Source: Xanthomonas bonasiae (GTDB lineage Bacteria > Pseudomonadota > Gammaproteobacteria > Xanthomonadales > Xanthomonadaceae). From it: a stretch of 64,000 bases of DNA. The notes beneath the pieces were generated by a model. The model saw only the letters and a list, made by a program, of their open reading frames with translations, made no database searches and was not told where the DNA came from. Both the position numbers and the translations under genes were made by a program. Below are positions 52,949-62,689 of this stretch, piece by piece (positions within the stretch are counted from its first letter, which is position 1; each line of letters starts with the position of its first letter). Where the stretch lies: contig NZ_JAFIWB010000001.1 of NCBI RefSeq assembly GCF_017163705.1, forward strand, positions 62,001 through 126,000. The letters run 5' to 3'.

Positions 52949-53404
52949 ATGGATGACCGCATGCGCCGTGCCCTGTTGCTGTTGAGTCTGTCGTTGCCGG
53001 CCTGGCTGTTGAGCGGCTGCACGCCGCCGGGTCCGCCACCGGGCGGCAGCATCGCAACGTTCCAGATGATCGACGAGCAGGTCGGCAGCGGCGCCGAGGC
53101 GCGGCCCGGCAACCAGGTGACCGTGCACTACACCGGCTGGCTGTACGACGAGGCCGCCAAGGACCAGCATGGCGAGAAGTTCGACGCCTCGGCCGACCAC
53201 GGCCAGCCTTTCAGCTTCACCCTTGGCGGCGGCCAGGTGATTCGCGGCTGGGACGAAGGCGTGGCCGGCATGCGCGTGGGCGGCAAGCGCAAGCTGATGA
53301 TCCCGTCGGAATACGGCTACGGCGCCAGCGGCGCCGGCGGGGTGATTCCGCCGAACGCCTCGCTGGTGTTCGAGGTGGAACTGCTCGACGTCAAGCCGCG
53401 TTGA
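52949..53404 (+). CDS. FKBP-type peptidyl-prolyl isomerase lipoprotein
   Basis: 151 residues. Lipoprotein signal with lipobox LLSGC near residue 24. The FKBP domain has VTVHYTGWLYDEAAKDQHGEKFDAS in pieces, FTLGGGQVIRGWDEGVAGMRVGGKRKLMIP in pieces, YGYGASGAGGVIPPNASLVFEVELL. It should assist proline isomerisation in envelope proteins. The ATG four codons further in (52961) is an alternative start. The flavoprotein gene follows after 13 bases. Confidence 0.94.
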   Translation: MDDRMRRALLLLSLSLPAWLLSGCTPPGPPPGGSIATFQMIDEQVGSGAEARPGNQVTVHYTGWLYDEAAKDQHGEKFDASADHGQPFSFTLGGGQVIRGWDEGVAGMRVGGKRKLMIPSEYGYGASGAGGVIPPNASLVFEVELLDVKPR

Positions 53405-53417
53405 GCCGCTGCCACCG

Positions 53418-54677
53418 ATGTCCGCCAGCAAGCTCGCCGCCGCCGTGCGCGGCCGCATCGCCATCGTCGGCGGCGGCCCCGCCGGGCTGATCGCCGCCGA
53501 GACCGCACGCGCGGCCGGTGCCGAGGTCGACGTGTACGAGGGCAAGGGCTCGGTCGGGCGCAAGTTCCTGATCGCCGGCAAGGGCGGGCTCAACCTGACC
53601 CACTCCGATCCGTTCGCGCTGTTCGTGTCGCGCTACCGGGAGCGTGCCGCGCAGGTCGGCGAATGGCTGGCCGACTTCGACGCAGACGCGCTGCGCGCCT
53701 GGGCGCAGGCGCAGGGCGTGGAAACCTACGTCGGCAGTTCCGGCCGCGTGTTCCCGCTGGACCGCAAGGCCGCGCCGCTGCTGCGCGGCTGGGTGCGGCG
53801 GCTGAAGGACGCCGGAGTGCGCTTCCACGTGCAGCATCGCTGGCTGGGCTGGGACAGCGCCGGCGCGCTGCGCTTCGCCGGCGCCGACGGCGAGCGTCTG
53901 GTGCATGCCGATGCCTGCGTGCTGGCACTGGGCGGCGGCAGCTGGCCGCAGCTCGGCTCCGACGGCGCCTGGCAGGACACGCTGCGCGCGCGCGGCGTCG
54001 ACCTCGCGCCGCTGCGGCCGGCCAACTGCGGCTTCGATATCGACTGGAGCGCGCATTTCCGCGAACGCCACGCCGGCGCGCCGCTGAAACCGGTGATCGC
54101 GCACTGGCGCGATGCGCAGGGATGCGAACACGCGCTGCAGGGCGAATGCGTGGTCGGCGAGCACGGCATCGAAGGCAGCCTGGTCTATGCGCTGTCGGCG
54201 GAGCTGCGCGAGGCCATCGCCGCGCACGGCGCGACCACGCTGTGGCTGGACCTGGCGCCGGGGCGCGAGCTGGCGCGGCTGCAGGCCGAACTGGGCAAGC
54301 CGCGCGGCGGGCGCAGCTTCGGCGAGCACCTGCGGCGCCAGGCCGGCATCGACGGGGTCAAGGCGGCGCTGCTGTTCGAGATCCTGGGCAAGCAGGCCGG
54401 CGACGATCCGGCGCGTGCGGCGGCCACGCTGAAACGGCTGCCGCTGACCCTGCTGCGCCCGCGTCCGTTGGCCGAGGCGATCAGCAGCGCCGGCGGCGTG
54501 CGCCTGGAAGCGCTGGACCCGGCACTGATGCTGCATGCCCTGCCCGGCACCTTCTGCGCCGGCGAAATGCTCGACTGGGAAGCGCCGACCGGCGGCTACT
54601 TGCTCAGCGCCTGCTTCGCCAGCGGCCTGCGCGCCGGGCGTGGCGCGGTGGCCTGGCTGCAACGGACGACGGGCTGA
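53418..54677 (+). CDS. HI0933-like flavoprotein
   Basis: 419 residues. The FAD dinucleotide fold is at IAIVGGGPAGLIAAETA (about 14-30), then the family motif GRKFLIAGKGGLNLTHSDP, VLALGGGSWPQLGSDG and at the end FCAGEMLDWEAPTGGYLLSACFASGLRAG in pieces, typical of the HI0933/TIGR03862 family of uncharacterised FAD-dependent oxidoreductases. No substrate is known. It follows the FKBP gene closely and is probably co-transcribed. Confidence 0.9.
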   Translation: MSASKLAAAVRGRIAIVGGGPAGLIAAETARAAGAEVDVYEGKGSVGRKFLIAGKGGLNLTHSDPFALFVSRYRERAAQVGEWLADFDADALRAWAQAQGVETYVGSSGRVFPLDRKAAPLLRGWVRRLKDAGVRFHVQHRWLGWDSAGALRFAGADGERLVHADACVLALGGGSWPQLGSDGAWQDTLRARGVDLAPLRPANCGFDIDWSAHFRERHAGAPLKPVIAHWRDAQGCEHALQGECVVGEHGIEGSLVYALSAELREAIAAHGATTLWLDLAPGRELARLQAELGKPRGGRSFGEHLRRQAGIDGVKAALLFEILGKQAGDDPARAAATLKRLPLTLLRPRPLAEAISSAGGVRLEALDPALMLHALPGTFCAGEMLDWEAPTGGYLLSACFASGLRAGRGAVAWLQRTTG

Positions 54678-54796
54678 GCGGCATCGGCCGCAAGGGGCGC
54701 CGGAACGGCCAATGACCTTCGGGCCTGTCGGCCATGCCGCGGCGTGGCATATCCATGCGCTGGCCGCCGCAACGGCGCCATCGACCCGGAGCACGC

Positions 54797-56248
54797 ATGC
54801 GCCTGTTGACCCTTCTCGCACTCGGTGTGGTGAGCTGCAACATCGCCGGCGCCGCGCCGCCGGCGTCCTCCGCGCAGATGCGGCGGGTGGAAACCGGCCT
54901 GTTGCCGGCCGTCGTGGTGCAGGACCAGGCCACCACGACACTGTCGCTGCGCGAGCAGATGGACGCCTTGCACGTGCCGGGCGTGTCGATCGCGGTGATC
55001 CACGGCGGCCGCGTCGACTGGGCCAAGGGGTACGGCGTCACCGCCGCCGACGGCGCCCCGGTCGACGCCAGGACCCTGTTCCAGGCCGGCTCGGTGAGCA
55101 AGCCGGTCGCGGCGATGGCGGCCCTGAAGCTGGTCCAGGACAAGCGCCTGGCGCTGGATGCGCCGGTCAATGCGCTGCTGAAGACCTGGAAGCTGCCCGA
55201 CTCCGTCTACACCCGCGATCACCCGGTCACGCTGCGGCAACTGCTGTCGCACAGCGCCGGCACCAGCGTGCACGGCTTCGACGGCTATGCCCAGGGCGCG
55301 GCGGTCCCGACCCTGCAGCAGGTGCTCGACGGCCAGGCGCCGGCCAACTCGGCGCCGGTGGTGGTGGATGCGCCGGTCGGCGAACGCTACCGCTATTCGG
55401 GAGGCGGCTATACGGTCATGCAGCAGTTGCTGATCGACGTCGGCGGCAAGCCGTTCCCCGACCTGCTCCGCGACAGCGTGCTGGCGCCGCTGCGCATGGA
55501 GGCCAGCGGCTATACGCAACCCTTGCCGGCGGCCGTGCTGGCCAAGGCGGCGCAACCGCACGACGCCATGGGCCAGCCCATCGCAGGCGGCGCGCATGTC
55601 TATCCGGAACTGGCCGCCGCAGGGCTGTGGAGCAATGCCGAGGACCTGGCGCGCTATGCGCTGGAGCTGTGCGCGGCCAGCGCCGGACATGGCCGCGTGC
55701 TGTCCGCGGCCAGCGTGCGCGGCATGCTGACCCCGGTGCGCGGCGACTACGGGCTGGGACTGCAGATCGGCGGGCATGGCGCGCGCCGCTACGCCTATCA
55801 CGATGGTTCCAATGCCGGCTACAAGGCCACCCTGGTCGTCTATCCCGACCGCTGCGACGGCGCGGTGGTGCTGAGCAACGGCGACCAGGGCTACCAGTTG
55901 GGCCTGGAAATCGTCCGCGCCGTCGCCGCAGCCTACGACTGGCCCGACTTCCGGCCGATCCAGCGCCAGGCCGCCAGCGTGGACATCGCCGTGCTGCGCC
56001 GCTTCGTCGGCAGCTTCGCCATTCCCGAGCTGGGCACGTTCGACATCCGCGAAGGGGCTGGCGGCCTGCAGGTCGAACTGCGCAAGGATCAGGCCTACCC
56101 GCTGATTCCCTCGTCGGAGCATGCGTTCTTCCTCAGCGCGCAGGACATCGTGATCCGCTTCGACGCCGGCCAGGCCGACCTGGGCACGATCGACGCCGGA
56201 AGCTTTCATGCGCCGTTCCGCCGGGTGCCGGCCGACAGCGCACGCTGA
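54797..56248 (+). CDS. serine hydrolase, beta-lactamase class C/PBP-like fold
   Basis: 483 residues. A signal peptide (1-20) precedes the catalytic domain. The nucleophile motif SxxK is Ser99-Val-Ser-Lys102 (FQAGSVSKPVAA); the second motif is YSG at 200-202 (YRYSGGGY); the third is near HDGSNAGYK instead of KTG, as in esterase/peptidase members. A C-terminal domain of about 100 residues follows. This family (PF00144) includes beta-lactamases, D-amino-acid peptidases and esterases; lack of KTG argues against calling it a beta-lactamase. The start 54797 gives a clean signal peptide. Confidence 0.88.
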   Translation: MRLLTLLALGVVSCNIAGAAPPASSAQMRRVETGLLPAVVVQDQATTTLSLREQMDALHVPGVSIAVIHGGRVDWAKGYGVTAADGAPVDARTLFQAGSVSKPVAAMAALKLVQDKRLALDAPVNALLKTWKLPDSVYTRDHPVTLRQLLSHSAGTSVHGFDGYAQGAAVPTLQQVLDGQAPANSAPVVVDAPVGERYRYSGGGYTVMQQLLIDVGGKPFPDLLRDSVLAPLRMEASGYTQPLPAAVLAKAAQPHDAMGQPIAGGAHVYPELAAAGLWSNAEDLARYALELCAASAGHGRVLSAASVRGMLTPVRGDYGLGLQIGGHGARRYAYHDGSNAGYKATLVVYPDRCDGAVVLSNGDQGYQLGLEIVRAVAAAYDWPDFRPIQRQAASVDIAVLRRFVGSFAIPELGTFDIREGAGGLQVELRKDQAYPLIPSSEHAFFLSAQDIVIRFDAGQADLGTIDAGSFHAPFRRVPADSAR

Positions 56249-56395
56249 GGCGCGCGAATGCGACGGGAAGTCCCGCGCCGTGCTCGGGCGCGTCCGCGGC
56301 AGGCAGGCACGAAGACCGACAAGCGCGCGAACAATGGCGGCCCCCCCGCGCGCCGATCGGGTCGCCGTGCCCCGCCCCCATCGTGCCGCCGCGGA

Positions 56396-58582
56396 TCAGA
56401 GGTCGGCGATCTGCACGCGCCGCTGCGGATCGCGCTTGGCGCTGTACATGGCCTCGTCGGCACGCTGGATCAGCAGGACCGGGTCGAATTCCGGGCCGGT
56501 CTGCAGCGCGATGCCGATGCTGGGCTGCAACGGCAGGCGCTGCCCGTCGACCACGCAACCGTCGCGCGCGGCGGCCAGCACCCGCGCCGCCGCCGCGTGC
56601 GCTTCGCTGCGGGCGTCGGCCAACTGGTCCAGCAGCACCACGAACTCGTCGCCGCCCAGGCGCGCGATGAAGTCCTCCTCGCGCAGGCAGGTCTTGAGCA
56701 GTCGCGCGAAATGCACCAGCACCGCGTCGCCGGCGTGATGGCCGAACCGGTCGTTGACCGTCTTGAAATCGTTGAGGTCCAGGAACATCACCGCCACCTG
56801 GTCGGCACCGCGGCGGCCGGGCTGGGCCAGGGTCCGGCGCAGGGTCTCGTTCCACGCCATGCGGTTCGGCAGCCCGGTCAGTTCGTCGCGCAGCGCGCGC
56901 GCTTCCATCAGCCGCGCCAGTCGCGTCTGCCCGGTGATGTCGCTGATCATGATGTGGAAGCCGGGGCGCGGCGGCGCCATGGAGTCGTCGGGCACGTAGC
57001 TGGAGTGCATGACCCGCAGTTCGCCGGCCGCGTCGCGCAATTCCGTATCGAAGTGCTGCGCCTCGCCGTCCAGCACCCGCTGCAGATGCGGCCGGATCCT
57101 GTCCATGTGCTCGGCATCCAGCAGCTCCGGCATGCGCCGGCCGACGATCGCCGCCGGCGCCAGCGCGAACCAGTCCGCATAGGGCTTGTTGACGAACTGA
57201 TAGCACAATTGGCTGTCGACGTAGGCGATCAGGGTCGGCGCGTTGTCGGCGATGGTGCGCAGCTGCGATTCGCTCTGGCGCAGGCGCGCCTCGGCCAGGT
57301 GCTGCTCGGTGACGTCCTGGATCTGCGCCACGAAATGCAGCGGCCGCTCGTGTTCGTCGCGCACCAGCGATACCGCCTGGCGCGTCCACAGCGTGGCGCC
57401 GTCGCGGCGCAGGTAGCGCTTGTCGAGGTGGTAGCCGCTGCGTTGCCCGGCCACCAGTTCGGCCGCCAGCGCCAGGTCCGGGGCGACATCCTGCGGATGG
57501 CTGAGCTGGCGGAAATCCAGCGCCAGCAGCGCGTCGCGATCGTAGCCGAGCATCGCGCACAGGGCGTCGTTGACCTCGAGCCAGCCGCCTTGCAGCGACA
57601 CCAGCGCCATGCCGTGCGCCGCCGCCGAGAACGCGCCGGAGAAGCGCTGTCCGGCCAGCAGCGCGGCACGCGTGGCCTGGCGCTCGACGGTGACGTCGCG
57701 CATCACGCAGACCGCACCCAGCGCGTGGCCGTCGGCGTCGTGCAGCCGCTCGGCGCTGCACAGCACGCTGCGCGGCGGCTGTCCGGCGGCGGCGACGACG
57801 ATTTCCGCATCGCGCACCGATTCGCCGCGCCAGGCGCGGAACAGCGGGATCCGTTCGCGCTCGAGCAGGCGCTGGCCGTCCGCGTCGAACAGATCGAAAT
57901 ACTGCGCCCACTGCGCCGGCGGCAACGCACGCGGATCGGTGCCGTGCCAGGCGCGCGCGACCCGGTTGAACTGGGAGAGCGTGCCGTCGGCGGAACACGA
58001 CACGACCGCGTCGGGCACCGTTTCCAGCAGCAGGCTCAGCATCTGCGCCTGGGTCTGGGCGATGCGCGCGTCACGGCGCGCCTCCAGCTGCATCGTCACC
58101 TGCGCGGCCAGGCGCCGCAGCCCCTCGCGCTGTGCCGTGCCCAGCTGCCGCGGCATGGTGTCGATCACGCCCAGGCTGCCGTAGAGATGGCCGCCGCTGC
58201 CGCGCAGCGGCATGCCCGCATAAAAACGGATATGCGGCGCCCCCTGCACCAGCGGGTTGCCGGCGAAGCGCGGATCCTGCAGCGCATCCGGCACCTCCAG
58301 CAGTTGCGGCGACAGCAGCGCATGCGCGCAGAACGCCAACTCGCGCGGCGTCTCTGAAACGTTCAGGCCGCGGCTGGCCTTGAACCACTGGCGGTGTTCG
58401 TCGATCAGCGTGACCAAGGCGATCGGCACATCGCACAGTTGGCTGGCCAGCCAGATCAGGTCGTCGAACACCGGCTCCGGTGGCGTGTCCAGCATGCCCA
58501 GTTCGGCCACCGCGCGCAGCCGCTCCAGTTCGTCGGCGGGCAACGGCGCGGGAATGAAGCCGAGGGGCGGTCGCTGGGGCAT
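56396..58582 (-). CDS. GAF-PAS-PAS-PAS-GGDEF diguanylate cyclase
   Basis: 728 residues, no membrane helices. A GAF domain (about 15-165, ELGMLDTPPEPVFDDL, RFYAGMPLRGSGGHLYGSLGVID in pieces) is followed by three PAS domains, beginning near ETVPDAVVSCS, RFSGAFSAAAHGMALVS and TIADNAPTLIAYVDS. The cyclase domain has an intact GGDEF (643-647) and an RxxD inhibitory site (REED, 634-637) at the correct spacing. There is no EAL domain. It should make cyclic di-GMP in response to signals bound by GAF/PAS and be feedback-inhibited. The start at 58582 is chosen by homology to the GAF N-terminus. Confidence 0.94.
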   Translation of the reverse strand: MPQRPPLGFIPAPLPADELERLRAVAELGMLDTPPEPVFDDLIWLASQLCDVPIALVTLIDEHRQWFKASRGLNVSETPRELAFCAHALLSPQLLEVPDALQDPRFAGNPLVQGAPHIRFYAGMPLRGSGGHLYGSLGVIDTMPRQLGTAQREGLRRLAAQVTMQLEARRDARIAQTQAQMLSLLLETVPDAVVSCSADGTLSQFNRVARAWHGTDPRALPPAQWAQYFDLFDADGQRLLERERIPLFRAWRGESVRDAEIVVAAAGQPPRSVLCSAERLHDADGHALGAVCVMRDVTVERQATRAALLAGQRFSGAFSAAAHGMALVSLQGGWLEVNDALCAMLGYDRDALLALDFRQLSHPQDVAPDLALAAELVAGQRSGYHLDKRYLRRDGATLWTRQAVSLVRDEHERPLHFVAQIQDVTEQHLAEARLRQSESQLRTIADNAPTLIAYVDSQLCYQFVNKPYADWFALAPAAIVGRRMPELLDAEHMDRIRPHLQRVLDGEAQHFDTELRDAAGELRVMHSSYVPDDSMAPPRPGFHIMISDITGQTRLARLMEARALRDELTGLPNRMAWNETLRRTLAQPGRRGADQVAVMFLDLNDFKTVNDRFGHHAGDAVLVHFARLLKTCLREEDFIARLGGDEFVVLLDQLADARSEAHAAAARVLAAARDGCVVDGQRLPLQPSIGIALQTGPEFDPVLLIQRADEAMYSAKRDPQRRVQIADL

Positions 58583-58805
58583 GCGCGGCAAGCGGGATGG
58601 GGAGCCGGTCACGATAACTGGCCGCGGGCGACGATGGCAGTCGCACGATCGCGGTTGGCGACGTGCACCACGCATTCGGCGCGCAGCGCGGGTGTCGCGG
58701 CAGGTGGCGTGCTGCGGCGCAAGTAGTGCCTGCGCAGCGGGGTCGCCGGGGCGTCACGCCCCCGGCCGGCCGCCGCGCAGCTCCAGGCAGCCGCCGCAGG
58801 CGCTG

Positions 58806-59333
58806 CTAGACGGCGGCTTGCGGCGTGCCTGCCTGCGCCTGTGCGGGGTGCTTTTCCATGTACACGCAGGCCAGCGCGATGCCGCTGGGATGCGCATAGC
58901 TGCCCTGCTGCAGCGCCGCGTAGCCCTGGGCCCGATAGAACGCGACCGCGTTGAGTGCGGCGGCCAGGTGGATGCGCGCGCCGGGCACCAGTTTGGCTTC
59001 GAGCGCCTGCAGCAGGCGTCGCCCCAGTCCGCCGCCGCGCACGTCGGGATCGACGAACAGACCGTCGATCTCGCTGTCGGCCAGATCGGCCACGCCGAAG
59101 CCGAGCAGGCGACCGCCGGCGTCCTCGGCGAGCACCGCGCCGCCGCTGGCGATCAGCTGCGGATACGTCGCCGGTGCCGGTGCCGACGCCCAGGCCGCGA
59201 TGACCTCGGGCGGATAGTGCGTGCTGCACACCTGGCGCACGCAGCGGGTGCGCAGCGCCCACATCGCGGCGATGTCGGCGTGCCGCGCCGCGCGCAAGGC
59301 GACGGCGTCCGACGGAGGCGCGGCGGCACTCAT
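58806..59333 (-). CDS. GNAT family N-acetyltransferase
   Basis: 175 residues. The acetyl-CoA loop VDPDVRGGGLGRRLLQAL (about 92-110) and the later LAAALNAVAFYRAQGYAALQQG define the fold. Substrate unknown. The start overlaps the stop of the glutamate-synthase-like gene (ATGA), so translation is coupled. Confidence 0.9.
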   Translation of the reverse strand: MSAAAPPSDAVALRAARHADIAAMWALRTRCVRQVCSTHYPPEVIAAWASAPAPATYPQLIASGGAVLAEDAGGRLLGFGVADLADSEIDGLFVDPDVRGGGLGRRLLQALEAKLVPGARIHLAAALNAVAFYRAQGYAALQQGSYAHPSGIALACVYMEKHPAQAQAGTPQAAV

Positions 59334-60955
59334 CGCGACTTGCTGTCGCGCAGGCTGCGGATCCGCGCCGGCGGCTGGAACGAATCGCTGCGCGCATCGG
59401 CCCAGTACTCCTGGAACACCGCGTGGTCGGGCACGCCGTCGCGCAGCAGTTCGCCCGGGTCCAGATAGCGGTACAGCGAGGCCAGCGAACGGATCTCGAC
59501 CTGCGAGATGCGCCGCAGGATGTGCTCCGGCCCCAGTTGCGACGGATCCGCCAGGCCGGCGGCGCTGAGCAGTTCGCGCAGCGCGCGCAGGGTGTTGGCG
59601 TGGTAGTGCTCCACCCGCACCGCCTTGTCGGTGGGATCCAGGTGCTTCCAGCGGCGCTGGTCCTGGGTGGCGATGCCGGTCGGGCAGCGGTCGCTGTGGC
59701 AGCTCAGCGACTGGATGCAGCCCAGCGCGAACATGAAGCCGCGCCCGGCGTTGCACCAGTCCGCGCCCAGCGCCAGGGTGCGCGCGATGTCGAACGCGCT
59801 GGTGATCTTGCCGGCCGCGCCGAGCTTGATCCGGTCGCGGATGTCCAGCCCGACCAGGGTGTTGTGCACCAGCAGCAGCGCCTCGTGCATCGGCACGCCG
59901 ACATGGTCGATGAACTCGGCCGGCGCCGCGCCGGTGCCGCCCTCGGCGCCGTCGATGACGATGAAATCCGGGTACAGCCCGCTTTCCTGCATCGCCTTGG
60001 CGATCGCGAACCACTCCCACGGATGCCCGATCGCCAGCTTGAAGCCGCTCGGCTTGCCGCCGGACAACTCACGCAGCCGGGCCACGAATTGCAGCAGCTG
60101 CAGCGGCGTGGAGAACGCCGAATGCCGCGACGGCGACACGCAGTCCTGGCCCATCGCCACGCCGCGGGTAGCGGCGATCTCGGCGCTGACCTTGGCCGCC
60201 GGCAGCACCCCGCCGTGGCCGGGCTTGGCGCCCTGCGACAGCTTGACCTCGATCATCTTCACCTGCGCCAGCGTGGCATTGGCGACGAAGCGCTCCTCGC
60301 TGAAGCGCCCGTCCGCATCGCGACAGCCGAAGTAGCCCGAGCCGATCTCCCACACCAGGTCGCCGCCGCATTCGCGGTGATATGGCGAGATCGAGCCTTC
60401 GCCGGTGTCGTGGTAGAAGCCGCCGCGGCGCGCGCCCTCGTTGAGCGCGCGGATGGCGTTGGCCGACAGCGCGCCGAAGCTCATCGCCGAGATGTTGAAC
60501 ACGCTGGCCGAGTACGGCTGCGCGCAGCCGGCGCCGATGGTGACGCGGAAATCGTGATGGGCGATCTCGCTGGTCGCCAGCGAGTGGTTGATCCACTCGT
60601 AGTCGGTGGCGTAGGCGCTGCGCAGGGTGCCGAACGGCACCACGTCCATGACGTTCTTGGCGCGCTGGTAGACCAGGGCGCGCTGCTGGCGCGAGAACGG
60701 CGCCTCCTCGATGTCGCTCTGCAGGAAATACTGGCGCATCTCCGGGCCGACCGATTCCAGCCCATAGCGGAAATGCGCCAGGATCGGATAGTTGCGGCGC
60801 AGCGTGCTGCGCGTCTGCAGCAGGTCCCAGGTGCCCAGCAGGGCCAGGACCGCGAAGGCGGCCACGCCCCAGCCCCACAGCGGCCAGATCGCACACAGGG
60901 CGATGGACAGCGCCAGCAGCACGCAGCTGGCGACATAGGCTAGGTAGCGGTGCAT
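59330..60955 (-). CDS. FMN-binding glutamate-synthase-family protein
   Basis: 541 residues. Two N-terminal membrane helices (about 5-45) precede a domain matching the central and FMN-binding parts of GltB (NISAMSFGALSANAIRALNEGARRGGFYHDTGEGSISPYH in pieces; VKLSQGAKPGHGGVLP; IVIDGAEGGTGAAPAEFIDHVG; CHSDRCPTGIATQ). The glutaminase domain is absent, so it is not a normal glutamate synthase. Proteins of this YerD-like group are of unknown function. GltB-like Cys residues in CHSDRCPTG are kept. Confidence 0.9.
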   Translation of the reverse strand: MHRYLAYVASCVLLALSIALCAIWPLWGWGVAAFAVLALLGTWDLLQTRSTLRRNYPILAHFRYGLESVGPEMRQYFLQSDIEEAPFSRQQRALVYQRAKNVMDVVPFGTLRSAYATDYEWINHSLATSEIAHHDFRVTIGAGCAQPYSASVFNISAMSFGALSANAIRALNEGARRGGFYHDTGEGSISPYHRECGGDLVWEIGSGYFGCRDADGRFSEERFVANATLAQVKMIEVKLSQGAKPGHGGVLPAAKVSAEIAATRGVAMGQDCVSPSRHSAFSTPLQLLQFVARLRELSGGKPSGFKLAIGHPWEWFAIAKAMQESGLYPDFIVIDGAEGGTGAAPAEFIDHVGVPMHEALLLVHNTLVGLDIRDRIKLGAAGKITSAFDIARTLALGADWCNAGRGFMFALGCIQSLSCHSDRCPTGIATQDQRRWKHLDPTDKAVRVEHYHANTLRALRELLSAAGLADPSQLGPEHILRRISQVEIRSLASLYRYLDPGELLRDGVPDHAVFQEYWADARSDSFQPPARIRSLRDSKSR

Positions 60956-61081
60956 CGCGTTCCTCGCGAGATTCGGAAGGCAGCGAGTGTAGGCGGTGCA
61001 GGCCGGCAATGGCGCTGGCGCAGCCTACCGCCCGCTTGGGCGGCGTACAGCTTGGCGGTGTACAGCGTGCGGCGCTTTCGG

Positions 61082-62374
61082 CTACAGCCGGTCGTCCACC
61101 GCCTCGCGCGGCCACACCGACTTGACGTCGTAGACCACCAGGTTCGGCGTGCCCAGCGCGCGGATCCGCGCGGCATCGAAGCCGCGGTATTCGTCGTGCG
61201 CCACCGCCAGCACCACCGCGTCGTAGCGGCCGGCGACCGGCGCCGGCAGCAGTTCCACCCCGCCATGTTCGCGCGCCAGCTGCGGCTCGGCCCACGGGTC
61301 GCAGGCATCGACCCGCGCGCCGCTGGCGGCCAGCGCCTGCACCAGCTCCAGCGCGCGGCTGTTGCGCAGGTCCGGGCAGTTCTCCTTGAAGGTGACGCCG
61401 AGCACCAGGATCGTGGCCGCGGCCATGGCCACGCCCTTGTCCGCCAGCAGCGCCTGCACCCGCGCGGCGACGTGCGCGCCGACCCGGTTGTTGACCTGTC
61501 GCGCGGTGTGGATCAGGTCCGGGTGGTAGCCCATGCTCTCGGACTTGTGCAGCAGGTAGTACGGATCCACGCCGATGCAGTGGCCGCCGACCAGCCCGGG
61601 GCGGAACGGCAGGAAGTTCCATTTGGTGCCGGCCGCTTCCAGCACGTCCTGGGTATCGATGCCGAGGCGGTCGAAGATCAGCGCCAGCTCGTTGACCAGG
61701 GCGATGTTGACGTCGCGCTGGATGTTCTCCACCACCTTCGCCGCCTCGGCCACGCGGATCGACGGCGCGCGCCAGGTGCCGGCGCCGATGATGCTCGCGT
61801 ACAGCGCATCGACCGCCTCGGCGGCCGCGGCGCTGGAGCCGGAGGTGATCTTGCGGATGTCGGCCAGGCGCCGCTGGCGGTCGCCCGGGTTGACCCGCTC
61901 CGGGCTGTAGCCGCAGTGGAAGTCCTCGTTGAAACGCAGGCCCGAGCCTTGTTCCAGCAACGGCACGCACACCTCTTCGGTGGTGCCCGGATACACCGTG
62001 GACTCGTAGATCACCAGGTCGCCGCGCTTGAGCACGCCGGCGAGCAGTTCGCTGGCCTGGCGCAACGGCTGCAGGTCGGGCTGCTCGTAGGCGTCGATCG
62101 GGGTCGGCACGGTGACGATGTAGACGTTGCGGTCGCGCAGCGCGGCGGCATCGTCGCTGTAGCGCAGGTGCACGCCGGCACGCAGTTCGTCCGGTTCCAT
62201 TTCCAGGGTCTGGTCGTGGCCATCGCGCAGCTGCGCCACGCGCTGCGCGTCGATGTCGTAGCCGAGCGTGTCGTAGCGCGCGCCGAACGCCACCGCCAGC
62301 GGCAGGCCGACATAACCCAGGCCGATGACGGCGATGCGCAGTTGCGCGGGATCGAACACGATATCGACGGGCAT
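61082..62374 (-). CDS. nucleotide-sugar dehydrogenase (UDP-GlcNAc/GalNAc type)
   Basis: 430 residues. The NAD fold is RIAVIGLGYVGLPLAVAF; catalytic Cys266 lies in LVGGHCIGVDPYYL; other family words are VPTPIDAYEQPDL, ESTVYPGTTEEV and GVTFKENCPDLRNS. The sequence is closer to TviB/WbpA-type dehydrogenases than to Ugd, so the product is probably a UDP-N-acetylhexosaminuronate for O antigen or capsule; the exact sugar is not determined. AAAGGAA precedes the start at 62374. No other polysaccharide gene is next to it. Confidence 0.9.
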   Translation of the reverse strand: MPVDIVFDPAQLRIAVIGLGYVGLPLAVAFGARYDTLGYDIDAQRVAQLRDGHDQTLEMEPDELRAGVHLRYSDDAAALRDRNVYIVTVPTPIDAYEQPDLQPLRQASELLAGVLKRGDLVIYESTVYPGTTEEVCVPLLEQGSGLRFNEDFHCGYSPERVNPGDRQRRLADIRKITSGSSAAAAEAVDALYASIIGAGTWRAPSIRVAEAAKVVENIQRDVNIALVNELALIFDRLGIDTQDVLEAAGTKWNFLPFRPGLVGGHCIGVDPYYLLHKSESMGYHPDLIHTARQVNNRVGAHVAARVQALLADKGVAMAAATILVLGVTFKENCPDLRNSRALELVQALAASGARVDACDPWAEPQLAREHGGVELLPAPVAGRYDAVVLAVAHDEYRGFDAARIRALGTPNLVVYDVKSVWPREAVDDRL

Positions 62375-62689
62375 GCCGTTCCTTTCAGGGGCGCCGCGGC
62401 GGCGGCGTGCGCCGTCGATGCGGGTGATCGCGGAAATGCGGATGTCCGCGGCGCGGACCCACGGCCATGGTAAGCGGCACGGCGGCACGCTCCAAGCGGG
62501 CACTGCCTTCACGCACGACGTGCCTATCATTGGCCCATCGCACACACCGTCTCGCCAGCCTGTCGCGGTTCTTGCCACGGCCGCGACGCCGATGTGACCT
62601 GGCGTTTACGCCTTACGCCCTAGTCTGGCCAAGCGCCTCCGCGCAGTTCCCAGAACAACCCCCTCATTACTACTACAGGAGATCCTGCC
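62375..62689. other. 315-base divergent intergenic region
   Basis: Separates the nucleotide-sugar dehydrogenase from the small-protein pair. No coding sequence is supported. A short palindrome GTCCGCGGCGCGGAC lies near 62440. Promoters for both directions are expected but not identified. Confidence 0.5.

Noticed and set aside
54797-56248. Calling the serine hydrolase a beta-lactamase (ampC)
   Set aside because: SxxK and Y-x-G are present but the KTG motif is not; the gene lacks a neighbouring ampR-type regulator.
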